In this document: piece after piece, positions 8,644 through 17,530 of the stretch
Layout of the letters: each line of letters starts with the position of its first letter
Numbering within the stretch: the first letter of the stretch is position 1
Assembly: GCF_014203795.1 (NCBI RefSeq)
Contig: NZ_JACHJU010000001.1
Coordinates: 4,402,001 to 4,466,000 of the forward strand
DNA: 64,000 bases
Direction of reading: 5' to 3'
Origin: Streptosporangium album
GTDB lineage: Bacteria > Actinomycetota > Actinomycetes > Streptosporangiales > Streptosporangiaceae
The notes under the pieces: model-generated
Told to the model about the DNA's origin: nothing
The model's input: the letters and a program-made list of their open reading frames with translations, nothing else
Databases searched by the model: none
Translations under genes and position numbers: made by a program

Positions 8644-9663
8644 ATGCGTGAGGTAGCGGTCGTCGCGTTCGCCCAGACACGGCACAGCGCGACCGACGAG
8701 GGGCGATGCGACCCCGAGCTGATCCTGCCCCCGCTGGAGGAGGTCAGGGAGAAGACGGGGCTGCGGACGTTCGGCTTCACCTGCTCGGGGTCGTGCGACT
8801 ATCTGGCGGGCGCGCCGTTCTCCTTCGTCTCGGCGCTCGACGCGCTCGGCGCGTGGCCCCCGATCTCCGAGAGCCACGTGGAGATGGACGCCGCGTGGGC
8901 GCTGTACGAGGCCTGGGTCAGGCTCCAGCACGGCGACGTCGACTCGGCGCTGGTCTACGGCTTCGGCAAGTCGTCCCCGGGTGACCTCCGGGAGATCATG
9001 ACGCTCCAGCTCGACCCCTACTACCTGGCCCCGCTCGGCCTCGACCAGGTCTCCTCCGCCGCGCTCCAGGCCTCGGCCGCGGGGGCGGACCGGGCCGAGC
9101 TGGACGAGATCGTACGGCGGAGCCGCGCCGCCGGCCGGGCCAACCCCTACGCCCTCGACCTGCCCGATCCCCAAGGGGACGCCTACGAGGTCGAGCCGCT
9201 GCGGCCGTACGACATCGCCCCGATCACCGACGGCGCCGCCGCGGTGGTGCTCGCGGCAGGGGACCTCGCCAGGGAGCTGTGTGAGAACCCTGCCTGGATA
9301 ACGGGCATCGCCCACCGCATAGAACCCCATTACCTGGGCATGAGAGATCTCGCCCGGTCGACCTCCGCAGCCGAAGCCGCACGAGCGGCGGGGGTCGACA
9401 AGGGTCATGTCGACGTGGCCGAGCTCCACGCCCAGTTCAGCCATGAGGAGCTCATCCTCCGCCGGGCGCTCGAACTCCCCGGGAACACGGCCGTCAACCC
9501 GAGCGGGGGCCCGCTCGCGGCGAATCCGGTCATGGCCACCGGCCTCATCAGGATCGGCGAGGCCGCCCGGCGCATCCTGGACGGCGCCGCGAGCCGTACC
9601 CTCGGGCACGCCTCCAGCGGCCCCTGCCTGCAGCACAACCTCGTCACCGTGATGGAGGCCTGA
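8644..9663 (+). CDS. thiolase-like lipid-transfer protein, Ltp4-like
   Basis: A 339-residue member of the SCP2-thiolase superfamily. The N-terminal region FGFTCSGSCDYLAG (about residues 39-52) is family-specific. HAQFSHEELILRRAL (about 259-273) holds a conserved histidine, and the C-terminal GHASSGPCLQHNLVTVME (about 319-336) keeps the second active-site cysteine and histidine. The gene starts on the base after the DUF35 stop, and its own TGA overlaps the next ATG (TGATG), so the three are coupled. The order DUF35, ltp4-like, ltp3-like is the one found in the mycobacterial cholesterol regulon. Thiolytic or retro-aldol cleavage of a branched side-chain CoA is inferred; which of the two is not settled by sequence. 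Confidence 0.8.
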   Translation: MREVAVVAFAQTRHSATDEGRCDPELILPPLEEVREKTGLRTFGFTCSGSCDYLAGAPFSFVSALDALGAWPPISESHVEMDAAWALYEAWVRLQHGDVDSALVYGFGKSSPGDLREIMTLQLDPYYLAPLGLDQVSSAALQASAAGADRAELDEIVRRSRAAGRANPYALDLPDPQGDAYEVEPLRPYDIAPITDGAAAVVLAAGDLARELCENPAWITGIAHRIEPHYLGMRDLARSTSAAEAARAAGVDKGHVDVAELHAQFSHEELILRRALELPGNTAVNPSGGPLAANPVMATGLIRIGEAARRILDGAASRTLGHASSGPCLQHNLVTVMEA

Positions 9664-10814
9664 TGGGTAACCCGTGTGCGGTCGTCGGGGTCGGCCAGAC
9701 GCACTACACGACCAGGCGGCGGGACGTCTCCATAGCCGGGCTGGTCCGTGAGGCGGCGCTGCGCGCGCTTCAGGACGCGGACCTGACCTGGAAGGACATC
9801 GACGCCGTCGTCATCGGCAAGGCGCCCGACCTGTTCGAGGGCGTGATGATGCCGGAGGCCTATCTGGCGGACGCGCTCGGTGCCGCGGGCAAGCCGATGA
9901 TGCGCGTGCACACGGCCGGTTCGGTCGGCGGCTCCACCGCGCTGGTCGGCGCCTCGCTGATCCAGGGGGGCGTGCACGACCGGGTGCTCGTCGTGGCCTT
10001 CGAGAAGCAGTCGGAGTCCAACGCGACCTGGGCCCTGTCCACGCACCTGCCGTTCAGCGCCTCGCTGGTGGTCGGCGCGGGTGGTTACTTCGCCCCGCAC
10101 ATCCGCGAGTACATGCGCCGCTCCGGCGCTCCCGCGCACATCGGCCACCTGGTGGCGGTCAAGGACCGGCGCAACGCCCTGAAGAACCCCTACGCCCACC
10201 TCCGGATCCCCGGGATCGACCAGAAGATGGTCGAGTCGACCCCGATGCTCTGGGAGCCCATCCGCTACCTCGACACCTGCCCGTCCTCGGACGGCGCGTG
10301 CGCGATGGTCCTGTCCGCCGGGGACAAGGTCACCGGCACCACCCCCGCCTGGGTCCTGGGTACGGCGATGCGCTCCGAGCCGATCTTCAGGGCCGGGCGG
10401 GACACCGTGAACCCGCAGGGCGGCAAGGACTGCGCGGCCGACGTCTACCGGCAGGCGGGGATCACCGATCCGCGCCGGGAGATCGACGTGGCGGAGGTGT
10501 ACGTGCCCTTCTCCTGGTATGAGCCGATGTGGCTGGAGAATCTGGGTTTCGCCGCCGAAGGGGAGGGGTGGAAGCTCACCGAGTCCGGGGCCACGGCGCT
10601 GGACGGCGACATCCCGTGGAACGCCTCGGGCGGGGTGCTGTCGAGCAACCCGATCGGCGCGTCCGGACTGATCCGGTTCGCCGAGGCGGCGCTCCAGGTC
10701 AGGGGGATGGCGGGGGAGCACCAGGTCGACGGCGCCCGGCGGGCCCTGGGGCACGCGTACGGCGGAGGCGCCCAGTTCTTCGCGATGTGGATGGTCGGCA
10801 GCGACAGACCCTGA
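9663..10814 (+). CDS. thiolase-like lipid-transfer protein, Ltp3-like
   Basis: A 383-residue thiolase-fold protein. The position normally held by the nucleophilic cysteine reads HTAGSVGGSTAL (about residues 81-92), with serine instead. The C-terminal motif is GHAYGGGAQFFAMWMV (about 363-378), with no cysteine. Loss of both cysteines is a feature of the Ltp aldolase-like branch rather than true thiolases, so it may catalyse carbon-carbon cleavage by retro-aldol chemistry, or be a structural partner of the preceding Ltp4-like protein. Start ATG 9663 overlaps the previous stop. It is followed 17 bases later by the FadD19-like gene. Confidence 0.8.
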   Translation: MGNPCAVVGVGQTHYTTRRRDVSIAGLVREAALRALQDADLTWKDIDAVVIGKAPDLFEGVMMPEAYLADALGAAGKPMMRVHTAGSVGGSTALVGASLIQGGVHDRVLVVAFEKQSESNATWALSTHLPFSASLVVGAGGYFAPHIREYMRRSGAPAHIGHLVAVKDRRNALKNPYAHLRIPGIDQKMVESTPMLWEPIRYLDTCPSSDGACAMVLSAGDKVTGTTPAWVLGTAMRSEPIFRAGRDTVNPQGGKDCAADVYRQAGITDPRREIDVAEVYVPFSWYEPMWLENLGFAAEGEGWKLTESGATALDGDIPWNASGGVLSSNPIGASGLIRFAEAALQVRGMAGEHQVDGARRALGHAYGGGAQFFAMWMVGSDRP

Positions 10815-10831
10815 TCCCCCGGGAGGGCCCG

Positions 10832-12418
10832 ATGGAGTTCAACCACGCAGATCTGTTCGAGGGGCTCGCGGACGCGATCGGGGACCGCACCGCCGTCATC
10901 TGCGGCGGCAGCCGCCTCACCTATGCCGAACTGGACGCGGACGCCAACCGGCTCGCCCACTTCCTCCGGGGCCGGGGCGTGCGGGCCGGGCAGCACGTCG
11001 GGATCCATCTCTGCAACGGCGTCGAGTATGTCGTGGGGCTGCTGGCCGCACTCAAGCTCCGGGCGGTGCCGGTCAACGTGAACTACCGCTACGTCGAGGC
11101 CGAGCTGCTCTACCTCTACCAGGACTCCGACATCGTGGCCCTGCTGTTCGACGTGGAGTTCGACGGCCGGGTGGCGGCCGTGGCCCCGCAGGCTCCGGAG
11201 CTGAGACACCTGATCGCGGTGGGCGGCACGTCCGTGATCGCGGGGGCGGTGCCGTACGAGGAGGCGCTGGCCGGGCAGCCGGAGACGCGGGGGTTCCCCG
11301 AGCGGTCGGGCGACGACGTCTACATCATCTACACCGGCGGCACGACCGGGATGCCCAAGGGGGTGATGTGGCGCAACGAGGACCTGTTCTTCGGCTTCGG
11401 CGGGGGCAACCCGTACGGGGAGCCGCGTGCCACGCCTGAGGAGGTGATCGAGGCGGCCAGGACCTCCGGGCCGATGACCATGATGGCGGCGGCCCCGCTG
11501 ATGCACGGCGCGGCCCAGATGGCGACCTTCATCGCCTGGTGGACGGGCGGCACCATGGTCTACGTCCGCAGGTTCGACGCGGCCGAGGTGCTGCGCGCGA
11601 TCGACCGGGAGAAGGTCGTGTCGATCAACATCACCGGTGACGCGATGGCCCGCCCGCTGGCCGACGAGATCGCAGGAGGTGGCTACGACCTGTCGTCGTT
11701 GTACGTGGTCAGCTCCACCGGAGCCATCCTGACCGGCTCCGTCCGCGAGCGCCTGGCGGAGCTGCTCCCCGACAGGATGATCATGGACAGCTTCGGCTCC
11801 AGCGAGTCCGGCTACACCGCCTCGGCGGTCCCCGGGTCCTCACCCGAGTCGGGCCAGCGCTTCCAGTCCACCACCGCCTCCAACCTGGTGGTGCTCAACG
11901 AGGCCCTGGAGCCGGTCAAGCCCGGCTCGGGCGAGCTGGGCACGGTCGCCAGAGCCGGCCGGATCGCCTTCGGCTACTACAAGGACGAGGACAAGACCGC
12001 GCGCACCTTCGTGACCGACGGAGGCGGCGTCCGCTGGCTGCTCACCGGCGACATCGCCAGGGTCGAGGAGGACGGCACGATCACGATCTTCGGCCGGGGC
12101 TCGGTCTGCATCAACACCGGCGGCGAGAAGGTCTTCCCCGAGGAGGTCGAGGCGGTTCTCAAGGGCCACCCGGCGGTCTTCGACGCGGTCGTCACCGGCG
12201 TTCCCGACGGGCGGTGGGGCAGCCGGGTCGCCGCGGTGGTCGAGCTCAGGCCGGGCGCCGCACCTTCGGCCGAGGAGCTCGACGCCCACTGCCGGCAGAG
12301 GCTCTCCGGCTACAAAGTGCCCCGCGTCTTCGCCTTCGTGGACGAGATGGTCCGCTCCCCGGCGGGGAAGGCCGACTACCGCTGGGCCAGGGAGACCGCT
12401 CAGGCCGCCCTGCCCTGA
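10832..12418 (+). CDS. FadD19-like acyl-CoA synthetase
   Basis: A 528-residue AMP-forming acyl-CoA synthetase. ATG 10832 follows GGGAGGG by six bases. Motifs: YTGGTTGMPKGVMWRNEDLF (about residues 166-185), FGSSESGYTASAVPGS (about 322-337), LLTGDIARVEEDGTITIFGR (about 404-423) and the lysine of SPAGKADYRWA near the end. The YTGGTTG-PKGVMWR wording, rather than YTSGTTG, is characteristic of the steroid-side-chain FadD17/FadD19 branch, whose members activate C24 branched sterol acids. It is the last gene of the operon and is convergent with a ferredoxin gene across a 98-base gap. Sterol substrate is inferred. Confidence 0.88.
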   Translation: MEFNHADLFEGLADAIGDRTAVICGGSRLTYAELDADANRLAHFLRGRGVRAGQHVGIHLCNGVEYVVGLLAALKLRAVPVNVNYRYVEAELLYLYQDSDIVALLFDVEFDGRVAAVAPQAPELRHLIAVGGTSVIAGAVPYEEALAGQPETRGFPERSGDDVYIIYTGGTTGMPKGVMWRNEDLFFGFGGGNPYGEPRATPEEVIEAARTSGPMTMMAAAPLMHGAAQMATFIAWWTGGTMVYVRRFDAAEVLRAIDREKVVSINITGDAMARPLADEIAGGGYDLSSLYVVSSTGAILTGSVRERLAELLPDRMIMDSFGSSESGYTASAVPGSSPESGQRFQSTTASNLVVLNEALEPVKPGSGELGTVARAGRIAFGYYKDEDKTARTFVTDGGGVRWLLTGDIARVEEDGTITIFGRGSVCINTGGEKVFPEEVEAVLKGHPAVFDAVVTGVPDGRWGSRVAAVVELRPGAAPSAEELDAHCRQRLSGYKVPRVFAFVDEMVRSPAGKADYRWARETAQAALP

Positions 12419-12516
12419 CAGACCCTCCGGGGGCCGCCGGCCGCGGAGCGGTCGCGATCTCCGCCCGCTGCCCCGACCTCCCCCTTAGGCCAGATCCCCG
12501 CGGTACGGGGGGAGGG

Positions 12517-12711
12517 TCACTCCTCGAGGTGGATGGCCAGCGCCGGGCAGACCGCCGCGGCGTGCCGGACGTCGGCGGCCTGCTCTGCCGGCGGGTCGGA
12601 GTTGAGCAGCACGGCGATGCCGTCCTCGTCGCGCTGGTCGAACACGTCCGCGGCGGCGACCACGCACTGTCCGGAAGCGACACACTTGTCCTGATCGATG
12701 ATCACTTTCAT
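12517..12711 (-). CDS. [3Fe-4S] ferredoxin (P450 electron donor)
   Basis: A 64-residue single-cluster ferredoxin starting MKVIIDQDKCVASGQCV. Cysteines at about residues 10, 16 and 54 (C-x5-C ... AVCPALAI) ligate a 3Fe-4S cluster; the usual fourth cysteine is replaced by alanine or serine, as in P450 partner ferredoxins. AGGAGG lies six bases before the ATG. It follows the P450 gene by about 48 bases on the same strand, so the two form a redox pair, presumably reduced by the reductase at 14139-15329. Confidence 0.9.
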   Translation of the reverse strand: MKVIIDQDKCVASGQCVVAAADVFDQRDEDGIAVLLNSDPPAEQAADVRHAAAVCPALAIHLEE

Positions 12712-12759
12712 GAGATCCTCCTGGTTATCGTCGTCGTTTGTTTGCCGTGCGGGGGAAGG

Positions 12760-13986
12760 TCACCAGGTCACGGGGAGTTCGTAGACGCCGTAGACGGACC
12801 CGTCGTGCTTGAACGGGATCTGTTCCAGATCCGTGGCCAGCCGCAGAGTGGGGAGGCGCCGGTAGAGGGTGCTGTAGACGATCTGCAGTTCCAGCCGGGC
12901 CAGCGGCTGGCCCAGGCACTGGTGCACCCCGAAGCCGAAGGCCACGTGGTGGCGGGCGTCGCGCTGGATGTCCAGCCGGTCGGGGTCGGGGAAAGCCTCG
13001 GGGTCGCGGTTGCCGATGTCGTTGGCCATGATCAGCCCGTCGCCGGCGCGGATGAGCTGTCCGGCGATCTCGATGTCCTCCAGCGCCGCCCGGCGCCGCC
13101 CGTTGTGCGTGATGTGCAGGTAGCGCAGCAGTTCCTCCACCGCCGAGGTGACCAGCTTCTCATCGTCCGTGTCGCGGAGGAGGGCCAGTTGGCCGGGGTG
13201 TTCCAGCAGGGCGAGCGTGCCGAGCGCGATCATGTTCGCGGTGGTCTCGTGCCCGGCGATCAGCAGCAGCACCCCCATCTGGGCCGCCTCCTGCCGGGAC
13301 AGCTCCCCGATCTTGATCCGTTCGGTCAGCCGGGACAGCATGTCGTCGCCGGGGTTGGTGAGTTTCTCGCCCAGCAGGTTGTCAAGGTAGCCGGCCAGTT
13401 GGCCGAGAGCGGCCGACCGCTGCTCGGGCGTCGCGTCCCGCTTGATGATGGTCTTGCTGTTCTCCTGGAAGAAGTCGTGGTCGGCGTACGGCACACCGAG
13501 CAACTCGCAGATCACCAGTGAGGGCATCGGCAAGGCGAACGCCTCGACCAGGTCGACCGGTTTCGGGCCGGCGAGCATGTCGTCGATCAGCTCGTCGACG
13601 ATCTTCTGCACGGCCGGCCGCAGCGACTCCACCCGCTTGATGGTGAACGGCGCCGTCACCATCCGCCGCAGCCGGGCATGCTCAGGATCGTCCATCAAGA
13701 TGAAGCTGATCTTCGACGAGCCGTTGACGGGGGCCGGGCTCGGGTAGCCGGGCCGGGTGACGTCGGCACTGACCCTCGGGTCGGCCAGCAGTGCCCGTTG
13801 CTCGGCGTAGCGGGTCACCAGCCACGGGGTGCTGCCGTCCCACAGGCGGACCTTGGTGAGCGGGCCCTCCTCCTGCTTGGCCCGCAGAGCCGGGGGCGGA
13901 TCGAACGGGCAGCCCGCAGCCCTGGCCATCGGGTAATCCGGAATCCCGGCGGGGTGCTCACCCGCCGGGTTCAACGTACTGGTCAT
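12760..13986 (-). CDS. cytochrome P450, CYP105-like
   Basis: A 408-residue soluble bacterial P450, inserting oxygen from O2 into an organic substrate with electrons from a ferredoxin. Start ATG 13984-13986 follows GGAGGAATCA. The I-helix reads AGHETTANM (about residue 242), the K-helix ExxR is in EELLRYL (about 283), and the haem loop is FGFGVHQCLGQPLARLEL with the axial cysteine near 356. The N-terminus (AAGCPFDPPPALRAKQ) and the paired 3Fe-4S ferredoxin resemble CYP105-type enzymes, which oxidise many xenobiotics and macrolides. Its next-door sterol cluster makes a sterol or terpenoid substrate possible but unproven; it does not resemble CYP125 or CYP142. Confidence 0.9.
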   Translation of the reverse strand: MTSTLNPAGEHPAGIPDYPMARAAGCPFDPPPALRAKQEEGPLTKVRLWDGSTPWLVTRYAEQRALLADPRVSADVTRPGYPSPAPVNGSSKISFILMDDPEHARLRRMVTAPFTIKRVESLRPAVQKIVDELIDDMLAGPKPVDLVEAFALPMPSLVICELLGVPYADHDFFQENSKTIIKRDATPEQRSAALGQLAGYLDNLLGEKLTNPGDDMLSRLTERIKIGELSRQEAAQMGVLLLIAGHETTANMIALGTLALLEHPGQLALLRDTDDEKLVTSAVEELLRYLHITHNGRRRAALEDIEIAGQLIRAGDGLIMANDIGNRDPEAFPDPDRLDIQRDARHHVAFGFGVHQCLGQPLARLELQIVYSTLYRRLPTLRLATDLEQIPFKHDGSVYGVYELPVTW

Positions 13987-14138
13987 TGATTCCTCCGATG
14001 GAACCTGTGCCGCGACCTGTGTGCGGCAAGCATTGATGAGCGCTTCCCCCGATGAAGGGTCAGCGAGTCGGACGAGGGTGGAATGGAGCACTCAGCGGTC
14101 GTCGCCGAGAGGGGTGCCAGGCCGGCTTCCCCCGGCGG

Positions 14139-15329
14139 TTATCGCAGGGCCGGTGCGGGGTCGGGGAGTGCATCGACGACCTCCTGCCGGCGTAGGCGGG
14201 TCTGTTTGGGCATGTTCCAGCCGAGTACGCCGGTGACCTTGCCGCCGTGGCGGTAGAGAGCGACGAAGCGGCGGCTCGCCGGGTCGCCGTCCGCTATGGT
14301 CACCTCGGCGCCGACGGGCAGCACTCCATGTACTTGGATCCTGGCGTCGAACTGGTCGGTCCAGAAGTAGGGCACGGGCCTGTAGGGCTGGTCGTCGCCG
14401 AGGATGTTGGCCGCGACGGTGTTGGCCTGTTCGGTGGCGTTGGTCCGGTTTTCCAGCCGCAGCGAGGTGCCGAGCTTGTCGTGGTGCCAGCGGGCCACGT
14501 CACCGACCGCGTAGATCCCCTCCGCCGCGCGGCAGCGGGAGTCGCACACCAGTCCGTCGTCTGCCCGCAGTCCGCTGCCGGTAAGCCATTCGGTCACCGG
14601 GTCGGCCCCGATCGCCACCACGACCACGTCGGCCGGCAGCACTTCGCCGGTGTCCAAACGCACGCCCGTGACCTTCCCCCGACGGCCGGACAGTCGGTTG
14701 ACTCCGGCACCGAGCCGCAGGCGGACCCCGCGCTCGGCGTGCAGTTCGGCGAGCAGTCTCGCGACCGAGGGCCCGACCTGGCTCGCCATGGGGGCCGGCT
14801 GCGGGCCGGCCATGGTGACCTCGAGGCCCATGCCGTGCGCGGTGGCGGCGATTTCGGCGCCGAGCACGCCCTCCCCGACGACCACGAGCCGCGAGGAATC
14901 CAGCAGATCGGCCCGCAGCGCCAGCGCGTCGTCGAGAGTGCGCAGCACGTGGACCCCGGCCAGATCCGCCTGCCCGGGAAGCACCCGGGGCCGCAGTCCC
15001 GTGGCGACGACGATGGCGTCGGCACGCAGGGCGCGCCCGGATGTGGTGTGGACGGTGCGTGCGGCCGCGTCCAGGCCGACGGCCGGGTCGGCGAGGATGA
15101 ACTCGGCGTCCAAGGCGGACAGAGCCGCTTGTGGTCGTAGCCGGGCCCGTTCGGGGTTCCAGGCGCCGGAGAGAACCTGTTTGGACAGTGGTGGCCGATC
15201 GTAGGGCAGGTGGGGCTCGGCGCCGAGTACGGTCAGGCCGCCCTGGTAGCCCTTGCGCCGCAACGCTTCCACGGTGGCGAGCCCGGCGGCGGAGGCGCCG
15301 ACCACCAGAACGCTGGAGGGGGCGTTCAT
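14139..15329 (-). CDS. NAD(P)H-dependent ferredoxin reductase (FAD)
   Basis: A 396-residue flavoprotein that passes electrons from NAD(P)H to ferredoxin. ATG 15327-15329 overlaps the ferredoxin stop (ATGA). The FAD-binding Rossmann motif VLVVGASAAGLATVEALR (about residues 6-23), the NAD-binding motif VVVGEGVLGAEIAATAHGMG (about 147-166) and the second FAD motif GIYAVGDVARW (about 271-281) are all present, followed by a reductase C-terminal domain. It completes a class-I P450 system with the two ferredoxins and two P450s around it. All six genes from 17476 to 12517 lie on one strand and probably form one or two transcripts. Confidence 0.9.
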   Translation of the reverse strand: MNAPSSVLVVGASAAGLATVEALRRKGYQGGLTVLGAEPHLPYDRPPLSKQVLSGAWNPERARLRPQAALSALDAEFILADPAVGLDAAARTVHTTSGRALRADAIVVATGLRPRVLPGQADLAGVHVLRTLDDALALRADLLDSSRLVVVGEGVLGAEIAATAHGMGLEVTMAGPQPAPMASQVGPSVARLLAELHAERGVRLRLGAGVNRLSGRRGKVTGVRLDTGEVLPADVVVVAIGADPVTEWLTGSGLRADDGLVCDSRCRAAEGIYAVGDVARWHHDKLGTSLRLENRTNATEQANTVAANILGDDQPYRPVPYFWTDQFDARIQVHGVLPVGAEVTIADGDPASRRFVALYRHGGKVTGVLGWNMPKQTRLRRQEVVDALPDPAPALR

Positions 15330-15526
15330 GCGGTCTCGCTCAGCTCGATTGCGGCGGCCGGGCACACGGTGGCGGCCTCGCGGACCACGGCATGCAGCTG
15401 CTCGGGTGGTTCCGCGTCGAGCAGGATCACGATCCCGTCGTCCTCCCGCTGATCGAACACCTCCGGTGCGATCAGCACGCACTGGCCGGCACCGCAGCAT
15501 TTGACCTCGTCCACGATGACTTTCAT
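15326..15526 (-). CDS. [3Fe-4S] ferredoxin
   Basis: A 66-residue ferredoxin, MKVIVDEVKCCGAGQCVLIA, with cysteines at about 10, 16 and 54 (TVCPAAAI). An additional Cys 11 is next to the first ligand. It is a paralog of the ferredoxin at 12517-12711, and both share the VFDQREDDG segment. GAGGAGG lies ahead of the ATG. It sits between the TetR regulator and the reductase, with its stop overlapping the reductase start. It most likely serves the P450 at 16253-17476, upstream in the same direction. Confidence 0.9.
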   Translation of the reverse strand: MKVIVDEVKCCGAGQCVLIAPEVFDQREDDGIVILLDAEPPEQLHAVVREAATVCPAAAIELSETA

Positions 15527-15599
15527 CGTCAGTTCCTCCTCTGCCTGAATTCGCTGAGGCGCAACGGATCCAGTTGTGGAAGGATCCGCCGCGGCTCCG

Positions 15600-16250
15600 T
15601 CACGGGCAGGGCGTGACCGGTGCCAGCCACAGCCCGACGATCGCGTCGATCAACCCGGTCGCGGCGTCGTGCCAGTTGGACCGGGGTGTGGGGGTGCCCT
15701 CGGCGAGAGCGCGTTCGCGCTCGGCGTACATGTGCACCATCAGCTGACGGGCCATGTCACCGCGCTCGACACGCACCTCGACCGGCAGTTCGGGAAGGCA
15801 TCGGTTCAGCCCGTCGAGGACCTGGTGCAGCGACGGCGAGGTGAGAGACTCGGCGACCATGATTTCGCGGAGTGCGGGGTCGGTCATCACCTGGGCGCCG
15901 AACCGGGCATACCACGTGGGGTTGCCCAGGGCGGCCAGATGTTCGGCGCTCGGGCGCACCAGGCAGGCCACCCAGTCCCGCACATTCGAGCTGTCGCCGA
16001 TCTCGGCCAGCATCTGCAAGCGCACCCGCTCGATCTGCTCGGCGTTTTTGCGCACGATGGCGCGCACCAAATCGGTCTTGGTACCGAAGTGATAGCCGAC
16101 CGCAGCGTTGTTTCCCTGCCCCGCGGCCTCGCTGACCTGACGGTTGGACACGGCGAACACCCCGTGCTCGGCGAACAACCGCTCCGCCGCCGCCAGGATC
16201 GACTCCCGTGTCGCACCGGCCCGCTCGGCCCGGACCGCCTTGCCGGCCAT
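15600..16250 (-). CDS. TetR-family transcriptional regulator
   Basis: A 216-residue repressor-type protein. The N-terminal helix-turn-helix (about residues 14-60) reads TRESILAAAERLFAEHG and then NNAAVGYHFGTKTDLVRAIV; the rest is the ligand-binding helical domain. ATG 16248-16250 is used, though GTG 16254-16256 would overlap the P450 stop by four bases (GTGA) and is equally plausible. It lies inside the P450 operon, so its effector may be the P450 substrate. A good candidate operator lies at 17531-17552 in the divergent promoter upstream of this operon. Confidence 0.85.
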   Translation of the reverse strand: MAGKAVRAERAGATRESILAAAERLFAEHGVFAVSNRQVSEAAGQGNNAAVGYHFGTKTDLVRAIVRKNAEQIERVRLQMLAEIGDSSNVRDWVACLVRPSAEHLAALGNPTWYARFGAQVMTDPALREIMVAESLTSPSLHQVLDGLNRCLPELPVEVRVERGDMARQLMVHMYAERERALAEGTPTPRSNWHDAATGLIDAIVGLWLAPVTPCP

Positions 16251-16252
16251 GG

Positions 16253-17476
16253 TCACCACCGCACCGGAACGTCGCGCAACCCGCCGACAGCGAGTCCCTC
16301 GACCTGATGCAGGTCTTCCACCGGGACGGCGAGCTCCAGAGAGGGAAGCCGGCGCAACAGCACCTCGAGCACGGCCTGCAGCTCGGTGCGGGCCAGCGAC
16401 TGTCCCAGGCACGAGTGCGCCCCGGCGCCGAAGGCCAGATGGGGGTTCGGGCTGCGGCTGAGATTCATCTCGTCGGCACCGTCGAAGGCGCTCTCGTCGC
16501 GGTTGGCCGCGGCCATGCTGCACACCACGGTCGTCCCACGCGGCAGCAGAGTCCCGGCGACCTCGATCTCCTCGCCGAGATACCGCGGCATGCCGAACCC
16601 CGGGTTGGCGTCGAACCGCAGCGCTTCTTCCACCGCGGAGCGCACGAGCGACCGATCCGCCAGGAGTTGCTCCCAGCGCCGCCGGTCGGCCAGCAGCATC
16701 GCCACCATCTTGCCGATCATGTTCGCGGTGGTCTCGTGTCCGGCGACCAGCAAACCTTGGCCAGTGGCCACCAGCGTCGCGTCGGACAGTCGCTCGCCGT
16801 CGGCATCGGTGCCGGTGATGAGCTCACTGAGCAGGTCCTCGCCCGGTTCCGCGCGCTTGGCGGCAATGTGGGCGGCCATGTACCTGACGAACTCGGCCTG
16901 TGCCGCGTCGATCTCCGCCTGCGTGTACCGGGTCAGGTTGAGCAACGTGTCGGACCAGTACGCGAACGTGTCCCGGTCTGAGTCCGGGACCCCGAGCAGG
17001 TCGCAGATCACCCACACCGGCAACGGGAAGCCCAGGCTCGCCTTGAGGTCCGCCGGATGACCCCGCTCCAGCATGTCGTCGATGAGCCGCTCGGCCATCG
17101 CCTCCATCCCCGGCCGCAGCGCGGCCATGCGTTTGGCGGTGAACCATTTGCCGATCATCCGCCGCCACCGCTGATGCCCCTCACCGGCTTGCGGTATCGA
17201 CATCGCCATCTCGCTGTTGAACACCCCGCCCGACTCGCTGGCCGAGATCCGGGCCGCGTCGTCCGTGTGCGCCGGCCGGGTGAACCGCGGGTCGGACAAC
17301 ACCTGCCTGACGTCCTCATAGCGCGTGACCAGCGACGCCTCGTCCCCGCTGGGCAGCGTCACCCGCGCCACGGGGCACTGCTGCCGCAGTTGCGCCCATT
17401 CGGCCGGCGGCTCCAACGCCGCCGTGCTGGGAATCGGATAGCTCAGCATCGGCCCGCCGTCACCTTGACCCACCAT
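16253..17476 (-). CDS. cytochrome P450
   Basis: A 407-residue P450. The I-helix is VAGHETTANMIGKMV (about residues 236-250), ExxR is in EEALRFD (about 281), and the haem loop is FGAGAHSCLGQSLARTEL with the axial cysteine near 352. GGAGGAGG precedes ATG 17474-17476. It is the first gene of the leftward P450/TetR/ferredoxin/reductase operon and is clearly distinct in sequence from the P450 at 12760. Substrate unknown. The closest-looking families are CYP107/CYP105-type secondary-metabolism enzymes. Confidence 0.88.
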   Translation of the reverse strand: MVGQGDGGPMLSYPIPSTAALEPPAEWAQLRQQCPVARVTLPSGDEASLVTRYEDVRQVLSDPRFTRPAHTDDAARISASESGGVFNSEMAMSIPQAGEGHQRWRRMIGKWFTAKRMAALRPGMEAMAERLIDDMLERGHPADLKASLGFPLPVWVICDLLGVPDSDRDTFAYWSDTLLNLTRYTQAEIDAAQAEFVRYMAAHIAAKRAEPGEDLLSELITGTDADGERLSDATLVATGQGLLVAGHETTANMIGKMVAMLLADRRRWEQLLADRSLVRSAVEEALRFDANPGFGMPRYLGEEIEVAGTLLPRGTTVVCSMAAANRDESAFDGADEMNLSRSPNPHLAFGAGAHSCLGQSLARTELQAVLEVLLRRLPSLELAVPVEDLHQVEGLAVGGLRDVPVRW

Positions 17477-17530
17477 GACCTCCTCCGAACCGGCCTTCAG
17501 TTCATGGTCAGTTAACCCGGCGGTGCTAAC

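Noticed and set aside
7387..9636. 749-residue minus-strand frame under the sterol cluster
   Set aside because: Low complexity, full of Arg/Gly/Asp/His; antisense of the DUF35 and thiolase-like genes with clear motifs.
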